64,000 nt of DNA from assembly GCF_008017805.1 (NCBI RefSeq), contig NZ_VRTT01000011.1, positions 1 through 64,000 on the forward strand. The letters run 5' to 3'. This DNA comes from Paenibacillus sp. N3.4. Its GTDB lineage: Bacteria > Bacillota > Bacilli > Paenibacillales > NBRC-103111. This document shows positions 18,308 through 27,084 of this stretch, piece by piece. The translations under genes and the position numbers were made by a program. Numbering within the stretch: position 1 is the first letter of the stretch; each line of letters begins with the position of its first letter. Under the pieces are notes generated by a model, which saw only the letters and a program-made list of their open reading frames with translations, was not told the DNA's origin and did no database searches.

Positions 18308-19843
18308 TTATTTCTTGGCCTGCTTCGTATACAGTTCCGTATAATCCTTTATAATCTGGTCTCCGCCCTGAGAGCGCCACTTCTCCACTTCTTTATTGAA
18401 GCCGGCTTCATCAAGGATTCCCATAATGAATTTGACACGGGCATCGGCAATGATCTTGTTCAGCTCCGTTCCCTTCTCCACAGCTGTCTGAGAGATCAGG
18501 GGCTCCATCGGGTTGGATACGGCAATTGCCTCGTTGTTTTTCATCATGGTGCGGAATCTATTGTCCGCTTCCCCCTTCCCCTTCCAGATCATCATCGCAC
18601 CGTCATAGGTAGGCAGTTGCTTTAGAGGAGATACCTCGTTGGCATAAGCAGTCTGGTCAGAGATGGCCGGTTCTCCGTCCGCTCCTTTGGTGTAATGAAC
18701 ACCCTCGATCCCCCACGTCCAGGTATTCAACATTTTGTCATCGACGATTTTGTCGAAGAAACCAAGAAGTTGCTTCAGCTCCGCCTCCGACTTGACTGTG
18801 GCTTTTGGGAACACGAACATTCCATTATATCCAGTGGTTGCAAACACCCGCTCTCCCTTAGGTCCCTGAATCCTGCTGACAATATCGATCTTGGCAGCAG
18901 GATTGGCTTTCTTCAGCTCGTTTCCTCCTGTAATCACGAAGTCAAGTGTATTGAACAGCATGCCGGCCTTGCCTTGATAGAATTGCTCTTGCTGTTTGCT
19001 GACTTTGGTTGCAGCGAAATCTTGATTAATCAGCTTTTCGTCATACAGCTTCTTGTAGAACTTCATGGCTTCCATATTTTCTTTAGTCATAAACTGGGGA
19101 ACTGCTTTGCCATCCTGAATATCCCATTGGTTGGGCGCTCCGAAGAAGGAGGCGATGGTCTGGAAGCCGGTGAGACCCATGGCGCCTGTGCCGCCAGAAT
19201 CCTCGGCCTCTACTAGCCCGAATGTATCGTTTTTGCCATTTTTGTCCGGATCGTTTAAGGCGAATCCGCGGATAACCTTGTAGAGATCATCGATGGTCTT
19301 CGGTTGCTGCAAGCCCAGATTGTCTAACCAATCCTGCCGGAAGGCGATGCCCTGACGGGCCAGCGCTCTGGCGCGGTACAAACCGTAAACCTTGCCATCC
19401 ACTGAGATATTTTTCAGTACCTGCTCCTTCGCGTTGTACTTGCTTAGGTTGGGAAACTCCTTGATATAGGGTCCGATCTCCCAGAACATGCCCGATCGCT
19501 CCGCATTGATGATTGATGAGGACTTGGTATCCCCAATCATCAGTACCTGAGGCAGATCATTGGAGGCGATGGAGACGTTGACCTTGTCATTGTAAGCAGA
19601 CGCCGGAACCCAGGTGGTATTGATCTTGGTATTCGTGTATTCCTCGATCTGCTTGACAATCGGATTGTCGGCCTTGGGAGGCTCGGTTGACGAATACTGG
19701 TTCATCATCGTGAATGTAAACTTTCCGCTTGGCGTTGCCTTCTGGTTCTTCTCTTCCTGATTGCTGCCGCACGCTGACAAACTGGCAGCCGTCAGGATTG
19801 CTGCGAGACCAGTTAGGGCCATTTTGTGATTTAATTGATTCAT
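18308..19843 (-). CDS. Extracellular solute-binding lipoprotein, LplA-like
   Basis: 511 aa. Lipoprotein signal peptide with lipobox LSAC (Cys25), followed by a linker and a long family 1 sugar-binding fold. It captures a sugar, probably an oligosaccharide, outside the cell for the two permeases encoded just upstream. The large size and the pairing with LplB/LplC-like permeases mark the Lpl subgroup. The ATG has a GGGGGAG site. The C-terminus (LYTKQAKK) looks complete, but its stop codon directly adjoins the truncated AraC remnant. No ATPase gene is nearby, so a shared MsmX-type ATPase is likely. Confidence 0.9.
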   Translation of the reverse strand: MNQLNHKMALTGLAAILTAASLSACGSNQEEKNQKATPSGKFTFTMMNQYSSTEPPKADNPIVKQIEEYTNTKINTTWVPASAYNDKVNVSIASNDLPQVLMIGDTKSSSIINAERSGMFWEIGPYIKEFPNLSKYNAKEQVLKNISVDGKVYGLYRARALARQGIAFRQDWLDNLGLQQPKTIDDLYKVIRGFALNDPDKNGKNDTFGLVEAEDSGGTGAMGLTGFQTIASFFGAPNQWDIQDGKAVPQFMTKENMEAMKFYKKLYDEKLINQDFAATKVSKQQEQFYQGKAGMLFNTLDFVITGGNELKKANPAAKIDIVSRIQGPKGERVFATTGYNGMFVFPKATVKSEAELKQLLGFFDKIVDDKMLNTWTWGIEGVHYTKGADGEPAISDQTAYANEVSPLKQLPTYDGAMMIWKGKGEADNRFRTMMKNNEAIAVSNPMEPLISQTAVEKGTELNKIIADARVKFIMGILDEAGFNKEVEKWRSQGGDQIIKDYTELYTKQAKK

Positions 19844-19895
19844 GTCTTACTCCCCCTCATAATATTGAAGATATTATATTAAAAGATGAACAGGT

Positions 19896-20768
19896 TCATC
19901 CTTTAACCGAACCTAGCAGCACTCCCTTGGCGAAGTGCTTTTGTAAAAATGGATAGACCGACAGAATCGGGACGGTGGAGAACACGATAACCGCCATGTT
20001 GATAATCTTGGACGGTGGAGGAGGCGCCTCGCTCATATCGGCCAACCCCTTCTCCGACAGGATCACAATCTGTCTTAACAGGACCTGGATTGGCCATTTC
20101 TTTGAATCGTTGATGTACAAAATAGCGCTCAGGAAAGTATTCCAATGAGTTACTGCGTAGAACAGCGAAAAGGTTGCAATCGCAGGCAGAGATAATGGGA
20201 TGACAATACGGAATAAAATCCCAAGATCATTGCAACCGTCGATCTTGGCCGATTCCTCCAAACCGTCAGGCAACTGCTGGAAGAAGTTTTTGATGATGAT
20301 CATATTAAAAGCACTGATCGCGCTGGGAATAATAAGCGCCCAGTAGGTATTGGTAAGGTGCAATGCTTTAACAATCAAAAAGGTAGGCACGATACCAGCG
20401 CTGAACACCATCGTGAAAATAACCATGAGCATGACGGGACGGCGTCCATACAAATCTTTGCGGGCAAGTGGATATGCCATCAGCACAGTCAGCAGCAGGT
20501 TCACAAGTGTCCCAATCACAGTCACCCCAATGGTAACTGTCAGGCTACGAAGCAGTATTGGAGTAGACAAGATGTAACGGTAGCCCGCCAACGAGAATTT
20601 CGTTGGAAATACAAGGAAGCTTTTGGATAGCACCTCCTGCTCCGTCGCGAAGGAAATCACTATGATATACATAAACGGGATGAGCATCACAGCCGACACC
20701 AACAGAAGGATTGCGACGTTGGTCCAGTCGAACAGACGGGTTCCCCAGCTTCGGTTTTGTTGATTCAT
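19896..20768 (-). CDS. Carbohydrate ABC transporter permease, LplC/YtcP-like
   Basis: 290 aa, six predicted membrane helices starting near residue 17. The EAA loop that contacts the ATPase is visible as LEESAKIDGCNDLGILFRIVIPLSLP. It ends in FLQKHFAKGVLLGSVKG, the usual end of LplC/YtcP-type permeases. It pairs with the permease 3 bp upstream and the binding protein downstream to import a sugar. The ATG at 20768 follows closely on the previous stop, typical of coupled translation. Confidence 0.92.
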   Translation of the reverse strand: MNQQNRSWGTRLFDWTNVAILLLVSAVMLIPFMYIIVISFATEQEVLSKSFLVFPTKFSLAGYRYILSTPILLRSLTVTIGVTVIGTLVNLLLTVLMAYPLARKDLYGRRPVMLMVIFTMVFSAGIVPTFLIVKALHLTNTYWALIIPSAISAFNMIIIKNFFQQLPDGLEESAKIDGCNDLGILFRIVIPLSLPAIATFSLFYAVTHWNTFLSAILYINDSKKWPIQVLLRQIVILSEKGLADMSEAPPPPSKIINMAVIVFSTVPILSVYPFLQKHFAKGVLLGSVKG

Positions 20769-20771
20769 AGA

Positions 20772-21731
20772 TTAATACACCCCTTCCCCACCGAATTTTT
20801 TGGCCAGCCAGTTTGAGCTGATGACCAGTACAAATCCAACAACCGACTTGAAAAGGCCGACAGCGGTACTGAAACTGAACTGCCCTTGCGTAATCCCCGC
20901 CGTATATACATAAGTGTCAAACACTTCCCCGACCTCACGGTTAATCGGATTCAGCATCAGGAAGATTTGCTCAAAGCCCGTGTCCAAAAAGGTACCCAGC
21001 CGGAGGATGAAAAGAATAATAATGGTAGAGCGAATGGCAGGAAGCGTCACGTGCCATAGTTGGCGCAACCTTCCCGCACCGTCTATTTTTGCGGCTTCGT
21101 ATATCTGGGGATCGACTCCTGCCAAGGCTGCAAGGAATATAATGGTTCCCCATCCTGTTTCCTTCCAAATCACTTCCAGTGTGATCATGGTTCTAAACCA
21201 GCCTGCGCTTGCGAGAAAGTTAATCTTGCTCCCACCCATTGCCATGATGGCTTCATTCACCAGTCCGCCGTCGATTGTAAAGAAGGTATAGGCTATGCCG
21301 ACCACCACGACCCATGAGATAAAATGAGGTACGTAGATGAAAGTCTGTATGGCCCGTTTGAATTTCTCTTGACGCACTTCATTAATTATGAGAGAGAGCA
21401 GGATCGGTGCGGGAAAAAAGAAAAAAATATTGTACCCGGCCAGCACCAGGGTATTCCTCAGAAGCATCCAGAACGACGGATCATGGAACAGCCGCTCGAA
21501 GTGCTTGATGCCAACCCACTTACTGCCGAAAAAGCCCAGGTAAGGCTGATAATCCTTGAAAGCTATGAGAAGTCCCCACATAGGGGCGTATTTGAACAAC
21601 AGGAAGTAAAGCACCCCGGGAGCCAGCATCCCATACAGCCATTTGTTCCTCCGTATCTGGCGCCAGAAACATTGCTTCTTCGGCTTAGCAGCAGACATTT
21701 GAAGCGCAAGATTTCCTTTGATTTGATTCAT
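20772..21731 (-). CDS. Carbohydrate ABC transporter permease, LplB-like
   Basis: 319 aa from the ATG at 21731, chosen because GGTGGAG lies 6 nt upstream; a longer frame to 21881 has no site. The N-terminal RRNKWLYGMLAPGVLYFLLFKYAPMWG is typical of LplB. The EAA loop reads YEAAKIDGAGRLRQLWHVTLPAIR. It forms the membrane channel with the LplC-like protein. It is the first transporter gene of locus A, behind the AraC regulator gene and its terminator. Confidence 0.92.
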   Translation of the reverse strand: MNQIKGNLALQMSAAKPKKQCFWRQIRRNKWLYGMLAPGVLYFLLFKYAPMWGLLIAFKDYQPYLGFFGSKWVGIKHFERLFHDPSFWMLLRNTLVLAGYNIFFFFPAPILLSLIINEVRQEKFKRAIQTFIYVPHFISWVVVVGIAYTFFTIDGGLVNEAIMAMGGSKINFLASAGWFRTMITLEVIWKETGWGTIIFLAALAGVDPQIYEAAKIDGAGRLRQLWHVTLPAIRSTIIILFILRLGTFLDTGFEQIFLMLNPINREVGEVFDTYVYTAGITQGQFSFSTAVGLFKSVVGFVLVISSNWLAKKFGGEGVY

Positions 21732-21931
21732 CTTCAACTCCACCTTCGTGTTTCGTGATTTTTTGTGTGTACCTTCAAGATAAACGGCCGACGTGCGGAC
21801 GTCTATAATCGAGGGATAATCATCAGGAAAGGTGTTTGTCGCTGTAGAGGTTATAATCATAATCACGTCCAGAATAATCATGAGTCCGAGGCCACGAGAA
21901 ACCTCTTGTTACCCCTTAACATCAAAATGAA

Positions 21932-21976
21932 GAAGACCCCCAACGACAGGCAGTGGACCTATCGCGGGGAGTCTTC
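21932..21976 (-). terminator. Terminator after the locus A AraC gene
   Basis: Stem GAAGACTCCCC / GGGGGTCTTC on the minus strand, followed by a T-rich stretch. It separates the regulator gene from the importer genes, so the importer should have its own promoter in 21732-21931. Confidence 0.75.
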
Positions 21977-21988
21977 GGAGTGAAGCGT

Positions 21989-24265
21989 TCATATTTTGTG
22001 ATGGCAGTACAATTCCCGGTATTGTCCGGGCGTCATGTTCTCCATCTTGCGAAAAAAACGGATGAAATTCTGAGGGTTGGTGTAGGTTAATCTTTCCGCA
22101 ATATCCCCGATCTTCATATCAGTCTCGACCAGCCATTGTTTCGCCATCATCAAACGGTAGTTTAGAAGGTACTCGCTGAAGCTGATCCCTTTATCCCTGC
22201 TGAACAGCGGCCCCAAATGGTTGGGGTGGTAATTCAATTGCGTCGCGCATGCCTCAAGGGTAAGTTCGGTGTCGAAGCGCTGATGAATCAAATCAGTTAT
22301 CTGGTCCGATATTTTCTTGGCGTGAGACTTGCTCTGCTGCTCTAGCCTGCGCATGATCGGGGCAATGACGGTATCGCAAAACCAAAGGCGGATTTCCTCC
22401 TGGGATTTTAGATCGAGTAGTCTGTCAAAAAGCTGCTTTTCCTGATCGAGTGGTAATTCCGTCTTTGTATCCGCTGTTGTCTCGGACTGTCCAAGCTCGG
22501 TCAGCATAGTGTACAGTCTGACCAGTGACATCCGATATTGGCGCCAGTCGGCTTGTTCATTAAAGATCAGTCCAATGCAGCGTTCCAACAGTTTGTCAGC
22601 CCTTGTCCGCTCCGCCAGCTTAACTGCATCGTAAAGCTCTTTGGCCGCACGGTGCGGGAACACGCTGGATACCAAGTCATCAGGTTGGACATCATCGATA
22701 AACAGAACTGATTCCGGGCCGAAACGAATCCGGTAGCGAAGCGCTTCTAGTGCTTGCTCCGCAGAGACAGAAATATCGATGAGTCGCTTTTGGGGACGGC
22801 TGATGCCAATGCTAATTTGCAGCTTTAGGTATTGCTGTACTGTTTTCCTGATAAGCTCCGCCACGGCAAACAACCGGTTCTTGTACTCCACGTCCGTAGT
22901 TCCGGTACCTCCCACAACCGTGATCTGGGATTGTTCCAGCAACACAGGATCTAGCCGTTCCTCGGCGGGGATCAGCTCGCCGGCGATATTTGCGATGGCG
23001 AAGAGCAGCAGATCACGATCATTTTCATTATACTGGGACCTCTCCAGATCATCGATCTGAATGGCGAGTACGGCATGCCACTCCCAATTGGCATGATAGC
23101 CATACTCTTTCAGTCTGGCCGGTAACTGAGACTCTTTCTCCTCACCTCGAATCAGCTTCATGACAAAAAAATGCTTCAGCTCCCGTACTTGTCCCGTAAG
23201 CTGGGCTAAGAGGCGGGATTCCGTCTGCAGCATAGATTGCAGCCGATAGCCGATTATGGCAAATTCATCGGTGCGGGCTTCTTCTGGTGGATCTTCGAAT
23301 CTGTCGGCAATCGTCGCGACCAATTTCCGAACTGGCCGATAGAACGTCCGTGAACCGTACAGTGCCAGCCCGCCGGTTACCAGAACCATGAGCAGGCATA
23401 CAAACAGAGTAACCCAACCTATAGAGCGGGAATCTCGGGTAATATCTTTTATGGATATGGCAGACACATATATCCAGCCATTGTAACTTGACTTGCGCAT
23501 GATGACACTTGTGTTGTCCCCGTCAAGCTCTACATTGAATTGCCCTTCCGTTTCGCTTCGTCTTTGCACCCCGGTAACAAGTTGCTCCAAGCCGGATTGC
23601 TGCACTTTCTGATCGCTTCGGGACAACAGACGGTAATCCTTATCCATTACCATAATGCTGCCGATCCGGTTATCGGCTGCCAGAAGTCTCGCCAGCTGCG
23701 ATTCAGCGATGGTCACGATGGCCAGTCCGTTAGCTTTCAGCGAATTCAGCGGAATTTTCTTCACGAGACTAATACTTGGCGAACGCTTGTCCTCGTCCGT
23801 TACCCAAAAAGAAAATGAAGGCAGCTTCTCATACCGGAGAAGCTGCTCCAGATTCCTTACATCATCAAATGTAAAAATATTGTTGTTGTCGACGCCCCAT
23901 TGACCTTTTAAATTCAGTACCGTCATATTGTTTATCGTCAGCTCGAAGGTTTGGCTGCGCACCATGTTCTGGTACATTTCATTATAAACCTGATAATTGG
24001 CTGCTGAATAAGGGAGCGACATCGCATTAACTACAAGGGGCGAGCTAATATACTGTGTAACCGAATGATCGATCGTCTTAAGGATCTGCTCCACACGAAG
24101 TTGGGTCTGCTGAAGTGTCGCCATGCTACTCTGGTTGACCTTGTCTTGAACTATAGAGGAGGCTTTGTAATATGAGATGACTCCAACGATGATAGCTGGA
24201 ATAGAGCCGATCAGCAGACTGTACATTAAGAGACGATTGAAATATTTGCTGGAACGATTTTTCAT
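21989..24265 (-). CDS. Membrane AraC-family regulator with Cache-type sensor
   Basis: 758 aa. Membrane helix 12-32, extracellular sensor domain about 33-282, second helix about 283-303, a HAMP-like and middle region, and a C-terminal AraC DNA-binding domain (about 655-755) with two helix-turn-helix parts, LTLEACATQLNYHPNHLGPLF and IGDIAERLTYTNPQNFIRFF. These one-component regulators sense a sugar, perhaps with the binding protein, and switch on adjacent importer genes. It lies directly upstream of locus A and is the intact relative of the AraC pseudogene at 16037-18305. Confidence 0.9.
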   Translation of the reverse strand: MKNRSSKYFNRLLMYSLLIGSIPAIIVGVISYYKASSIVQDKVNQSSMATLQQTQLRVEQILKTIDHSVTQYISSPLVVNAMSLPYSAANYQVYNEMYQNMVRSQTFELTINNMTVLNLKGQWGVDNNNIFTFDDVRNLEQLLRYEKLPSFSFWVTDEDKRSPSISLVKKIPLNSLKANGLAIVTIAESQLARLLAADNRIGSIMVMDKDYRLLSRSDQKVQQSGLEQLVTGVQRRSETEGQFNVELDGDNTSVIMRKSSYNGWIYVSAISIKDITRDSRSIGWVTLFVCLLMVLVTGGLALYGSRTFYRPVRKLVATIADRFEDPPEEARTDEFAIIGYRLQSMLQTESRLLAQLTGQVRELKHFFVMKLIRGEEKESQLPARLKEYGYHANWEWHAVLAIQIDDLERSQYNENDRDLLLFAIANIAGELIPAEERLDPVLLEQSQITVVGGTGTTDVEYKNRLFAVAELIRKTVQQYLKLQISIGISRPQKRLIDISVSAEQALEALRYRIRFGPESVLFIDDVQPDDLVSSVFPHRAAKELYDAVKLAERTRADKLLERCIGLIFNEQADWRQYRMSLVRLYTMLTELGQSETTADTKTELPLDQEKQLFDRLLDLKSQEEIRLWFCDTVIAPIMRRLEQQSKSHAKKISDQITDLIHQRFDTELTLEACATQLNYHPNHLGPLFSRDKGISFSEYLLNYRLMMAKQWLVETDMKIGDIAERLTYTNPQNFIRFFRKMENMTPGQYRELYCHHKI

Positions 24266-24378
24266 GGCATCTCCCTTGTAAGCAGTTTCGCCTAATTTTT
24301 CTCCTATTATAGAGATGAGATTGAAGGAAGTCCATAATCAGGGCATAATCATTAGAAAGGATTATCGGGTTTGATTCG

Positions 24379-24535
24379 TTATCCAGCAGATGTGCTAATT
24401 CGTTCAATTCGTTGATTTTGTATTTCAGATTGTTTAAACTTCATGATAAGAGCGCCTCCTTGATTGTGTTGGGTTATAAGCCCGGGACAAACCCATCATA
24501 CCGAGGCGCTCCTTTTTGACGAAGGCTATTTCTTA
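24379..24535 (-). mobile_element. IS110-family transposase remnant (5-prime end only)
   Basis: An ORF of 21 codons from the ATG at 24444 reads MKFKQSEIQNQRIERISTS and then stops. This resembles the N-terminus of IS110-type transposases; the rest is absent. Its leader (24451-24535) has a GGAGGCGCTC ribosome-site region and an inverted copy GAGCGCCTC, typical of an element end. In the 24266-24584 interval I see no other gene. The fragment lies beside the truncated binding-module gene and may mark the recombination that cut it. Confidence 0.45.
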
Positions 24536-24584
24536 GCCCTAACAGGAATGTTCCCTCGGTTTTAAGGTTTTATCTCACTTTTAC

Positions 24585-25520
24585 TCACTCATTCGCAGGA
24601 TTCCATTGCCCTGTTAACAGTTGTCGTCCGGATAGTAAGCTTATTAAACTCCGTCGTTCCAATTTAGGACATGAGGGAACAGAAGAAAGTCTTTGGAACA
24701 TTTCTCCAAGTGCTGTTATTCTGCACGCATACTCCACTTTCTCCTTGGTGCTCACCATCCCATAGGCTCCCGACTTGGAATCGGAAGCATCTCGTACATA
24801 TTCGCCTTTGGCTCCGGGAAATTCGGTGCCCAATCCTAACTTCCATATATCAAAAGCATTCTCGAAGTTTCCGATCGCGGATTCCCATAGAGGCTCCTGT
24901 TGCGGAATCGTCGCCGATACATCGTCAAAATACACGTCCCCGCTTACTTTTCCACCGATCAAACCAGACTTTTCAAGCAAAAACTCTATCCCCTGGGCAG
25001 GACCGTGCCATTTGCCGTCACTCGCTCCGTTGAAATAAAGATAGCTTTGCCCGCCGTTATATTTGGATATCTCCACCTTCTGCCAATTGGAGGTTGAAGT
25101 TAATGTGATCTTCTGCTGGTGAACCTGCCCGCTCGAATCCGTCACTCGAAGCGAGAGCGAAGCAGCATCCACCGTTTTCACCCAAAACTCCAGTTTTTGC
25201 ATATCCAAGGGTATGAATCTTTTACGAAGCGTCACATATTTGCCGCCTGTACTGAAATCACCGCGCAGCTTACCGGAAAACATCCCGGATTTGTAAGTAG
25301 ACGCTTCTCGCACATAGTCGCCTTTAGCTCCGGGAAATTCGGTGCCGAGCCCTAACTGCCAGAGTTCTTCATCGCTTTCAAATCCGCCAATCGTAACATT
25401 TTGTAACGGTTCTGCCGCGATAGCTGTCGTGTTACCTAAAGATAGTAGTCCAAACAATGGTGAGGCGGACAAAAGCAGCAGGACCAGCATAAAGCTTACC
25501 ATCCATTTTTTTATTACCAA
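24585..25520 (-). pseudogene. Truncated secreted carbohydrate-binding module protein
   Basis: 311 aa, a cut-down paralogue of the modular glycosidases at 8860 and 41926. It keeps the TTG start with GGGAG, a signal peptide (to about residue 35), one complete jelly-roll binding module (GKWHGPAQ) and the first third of a second. After SKSGAYG (near 24760) homology ends and about 57 unrelated residues follow. The catalytic barrel and everything after it are missing. If expressed it would secrete one binding module. The gene ends locus B, in the position where locus D still has its full glycosidase. Confidence 0.82.
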
Positions 25521-25553
25521 GTAAACTCACTCCCTTTTATGGCATCTCAATTA

Positions 25554-25567
25554 AGAAAGCGTTTCCA
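25554..25567 (-). promoter_or_regulatory. Catabolite-responsive element (cre) candidate
   Basis: Minus strand TGGAAACGCTTTCT matches TGWAARCGYTWNCW at 13 of 14 positions. It is about 35 bp upstream of the truncated binding-module gene, the same place as the perfect site before the 41926 paralogue. Confidence 0.6.
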
Positions 25568-25622
25568 TTTGTTGTCGAAAATGGCACCTGATCCATGCTT
25601 GTTCAGGTCCATCCCACATCTA

Positions 25623-25645
25623 CTGCATGATCAAGGATCATGCAG
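25623..25645. terminator. Hairpin after the second PL22-like gene
   Basis: Perfect 10-bp stem CTGCATGATC / GATCATGCAG with a 3-base loop, about 60 bp past the lyase stop. No U-tract. The same core (CATGATCAAGGA-CATG) occurs after the first PL22-like gene. Confidence 0.45.
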
Positions 25646-25704
25646 GCCTATCATTCCTGCTTAAACTGCAATCGTCATGATCCACCCCCCTCTTTTCCAC
25701 CATG

Positions 25705-26799
25705 CTACTTGCAGTCGCTAATGTCCATAATGCCAACCCAGAGCACATCATGCTCATCGGAGAATGTGAATGTGATCTTACGGTTATCCGGGCTAAACGA
25801 TGGATGCGGGTGTCCGGGATGGACCCCTCGGCATGGCAGCTCGCATAGCAGCTTGGACCGCTTCGTGGCCATGTCGATCAACACGATTTTAGAGATGCCG
25901 GGCTCTTGCGTATCAGCCACAGCATACCAACCGTCAGGACTAATCCCTACATGCCAATAATTATAGTCTCCGTTAACGAATTCACTCCACTCCCCCTGCT
26001 TATCCACGAAAAATACGCCTGTCGGTTTATCCGGACTATGTGGATATTTTACGAAGTACAGTCCACTGCCGTCGAACGCCCAAATTTCGTGCCCAACATA
26101 CTCGACTGGCCGTCCGCTCTCCTCCCTTTTCTGCGAAAAGAGGTTACGCATGTCTCCGGTTCGCGTATCGACCACCCAGAGCCGATCCGGAATTTGCTCC
26201 GTTGCCCCCTCATGGGAAAAGAACACATGATTCGGATCAACCGGATTGACCATAGCATGATTCGCCACTGGATAAGGCTCCTCAAACAAAGGACGGGCTG
26301 CTACACATACTTCCCCGCTCTCCGTATGAACAGTGCCGATCACCCAATTGGCCTCCCGGGACGAAGCATCCTCGGGTGGATGGAGCTGCTCCTTCCAGTA
26401 GACACCAAGCACCTTGCCATCGTTCGTAATCGATAGTGGCCCAAAGAACGTGCAATGCTCTTCCAGCTTGCAGATCGTACGCCGTTCCCCGCTCCACGCA
26501 TCAATTGCGTACAGCTCATTCTTGTCGAATAAATACAAAATATCATCACACGAAACGACCCCGCGTCCCCAAGTCAGATCTTCTTCCAGCACCTGCACAT
26601 CGCCAGTATCCGTATCGAAGCGCACGATGCTTCCCGTCAGCTTCTCCCTGTCGATATCCGTTTGTACAATCAAATGTCGGCTGTTCGACAACCATGTCAT
26701 CGCGGTAAAATAATTATGAGCTGTATCGCGTCCTTCGCACCCGACCGAGAGGATCGGCAGTCCTGTGATTTTGTCTGCAAACGATGTTCTCGTTAACAT
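25705..26799 (-). CDS. Oligogalacturonate lyase-like (PL22) beta-propeller enzyme, copy 2
   Basis: 364 aa. Same landmarks as copy 1: VFFSHEG, EYVGHEIWAFDG, YWHVGISPDG and GHPHPSFSPD. It is expected to cleave short unsaturated uronate oligomers in the cytoplasm. The ATG at 26799 has AGGAGG 8 nt upstream; the frame extends three codons further only through a GTG inside that site. It follows the binding protein gene of locus B by about 180 bp. Its 5-prime half and upstream region are almost identical to copy 3, evidence of recent duplication or gene conversion. Confidence 0.85.
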   Translation of the reverse strand: MLTRTSFADKITGLPILSVGCEGRDTAHNYFTAMTWLSNSRHLIVQTDIDREKLTGSIVRFDTDTGDVQVLEEDLTWGRGVVSCDDILYLFDKNELYAIDAWSGERRTICKLEEHCTFFGPLSITNDGKVLGVYWKEQLHPPEDASSREANWVIGTVHTESGEVCVAARPLFEEPYPVANHAMVNPVDPNHVFFSHEGATEQIPDRLWVVDTRTGDMRNLFSQKREESGRPVEYVGHEIWAFDGSGLYFVKYPHSPDKPTGVFFVDKQGEWSEFVNGDYNYWHVGISPDGWYAVADTQEPGISKIVLIDMATKRSKLLCELPCRGVHPGHPHPSFSPDNRKITFTFSDEHDVLWVGIMDISDCK

Positions 26800-27084
26800 C
26801 GTTAACACCTCCTATTCCTGCACATGATCCACCCCTCACAGAAACCTTCCCGAAGGGGAATACGAATATGAGAAGTGGATCCACTATAGAACCGCTAATG
26901 CGGCATTTACAGCTTCGGCAGCATTATTTCTTCTTGTCATTCGTTCGTGTTACACAGAAATGATTGACCTTCTAACTTACTGTACAGTAACTTTAGAGAG
27001 CATTTCCGCGTCGAATTTCTTCGCTGTGGCGTCAAGCAGCGCTTTGACATCCGCATTTTTATTGGTAAATACCTCCTGCATAAC
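26800..27084. repeat. Duplicated segment, copy at 48090-48374
   Basis: About 285 bp nearly identical to 48090-48374 at a constant offset of 21,290 bp. It covers the spacer upstream of the PL22-like gene and the last 36 or so codons of the binding protein gene. The similarity continues into the start of both lyase genes. Confidence 0.9.
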
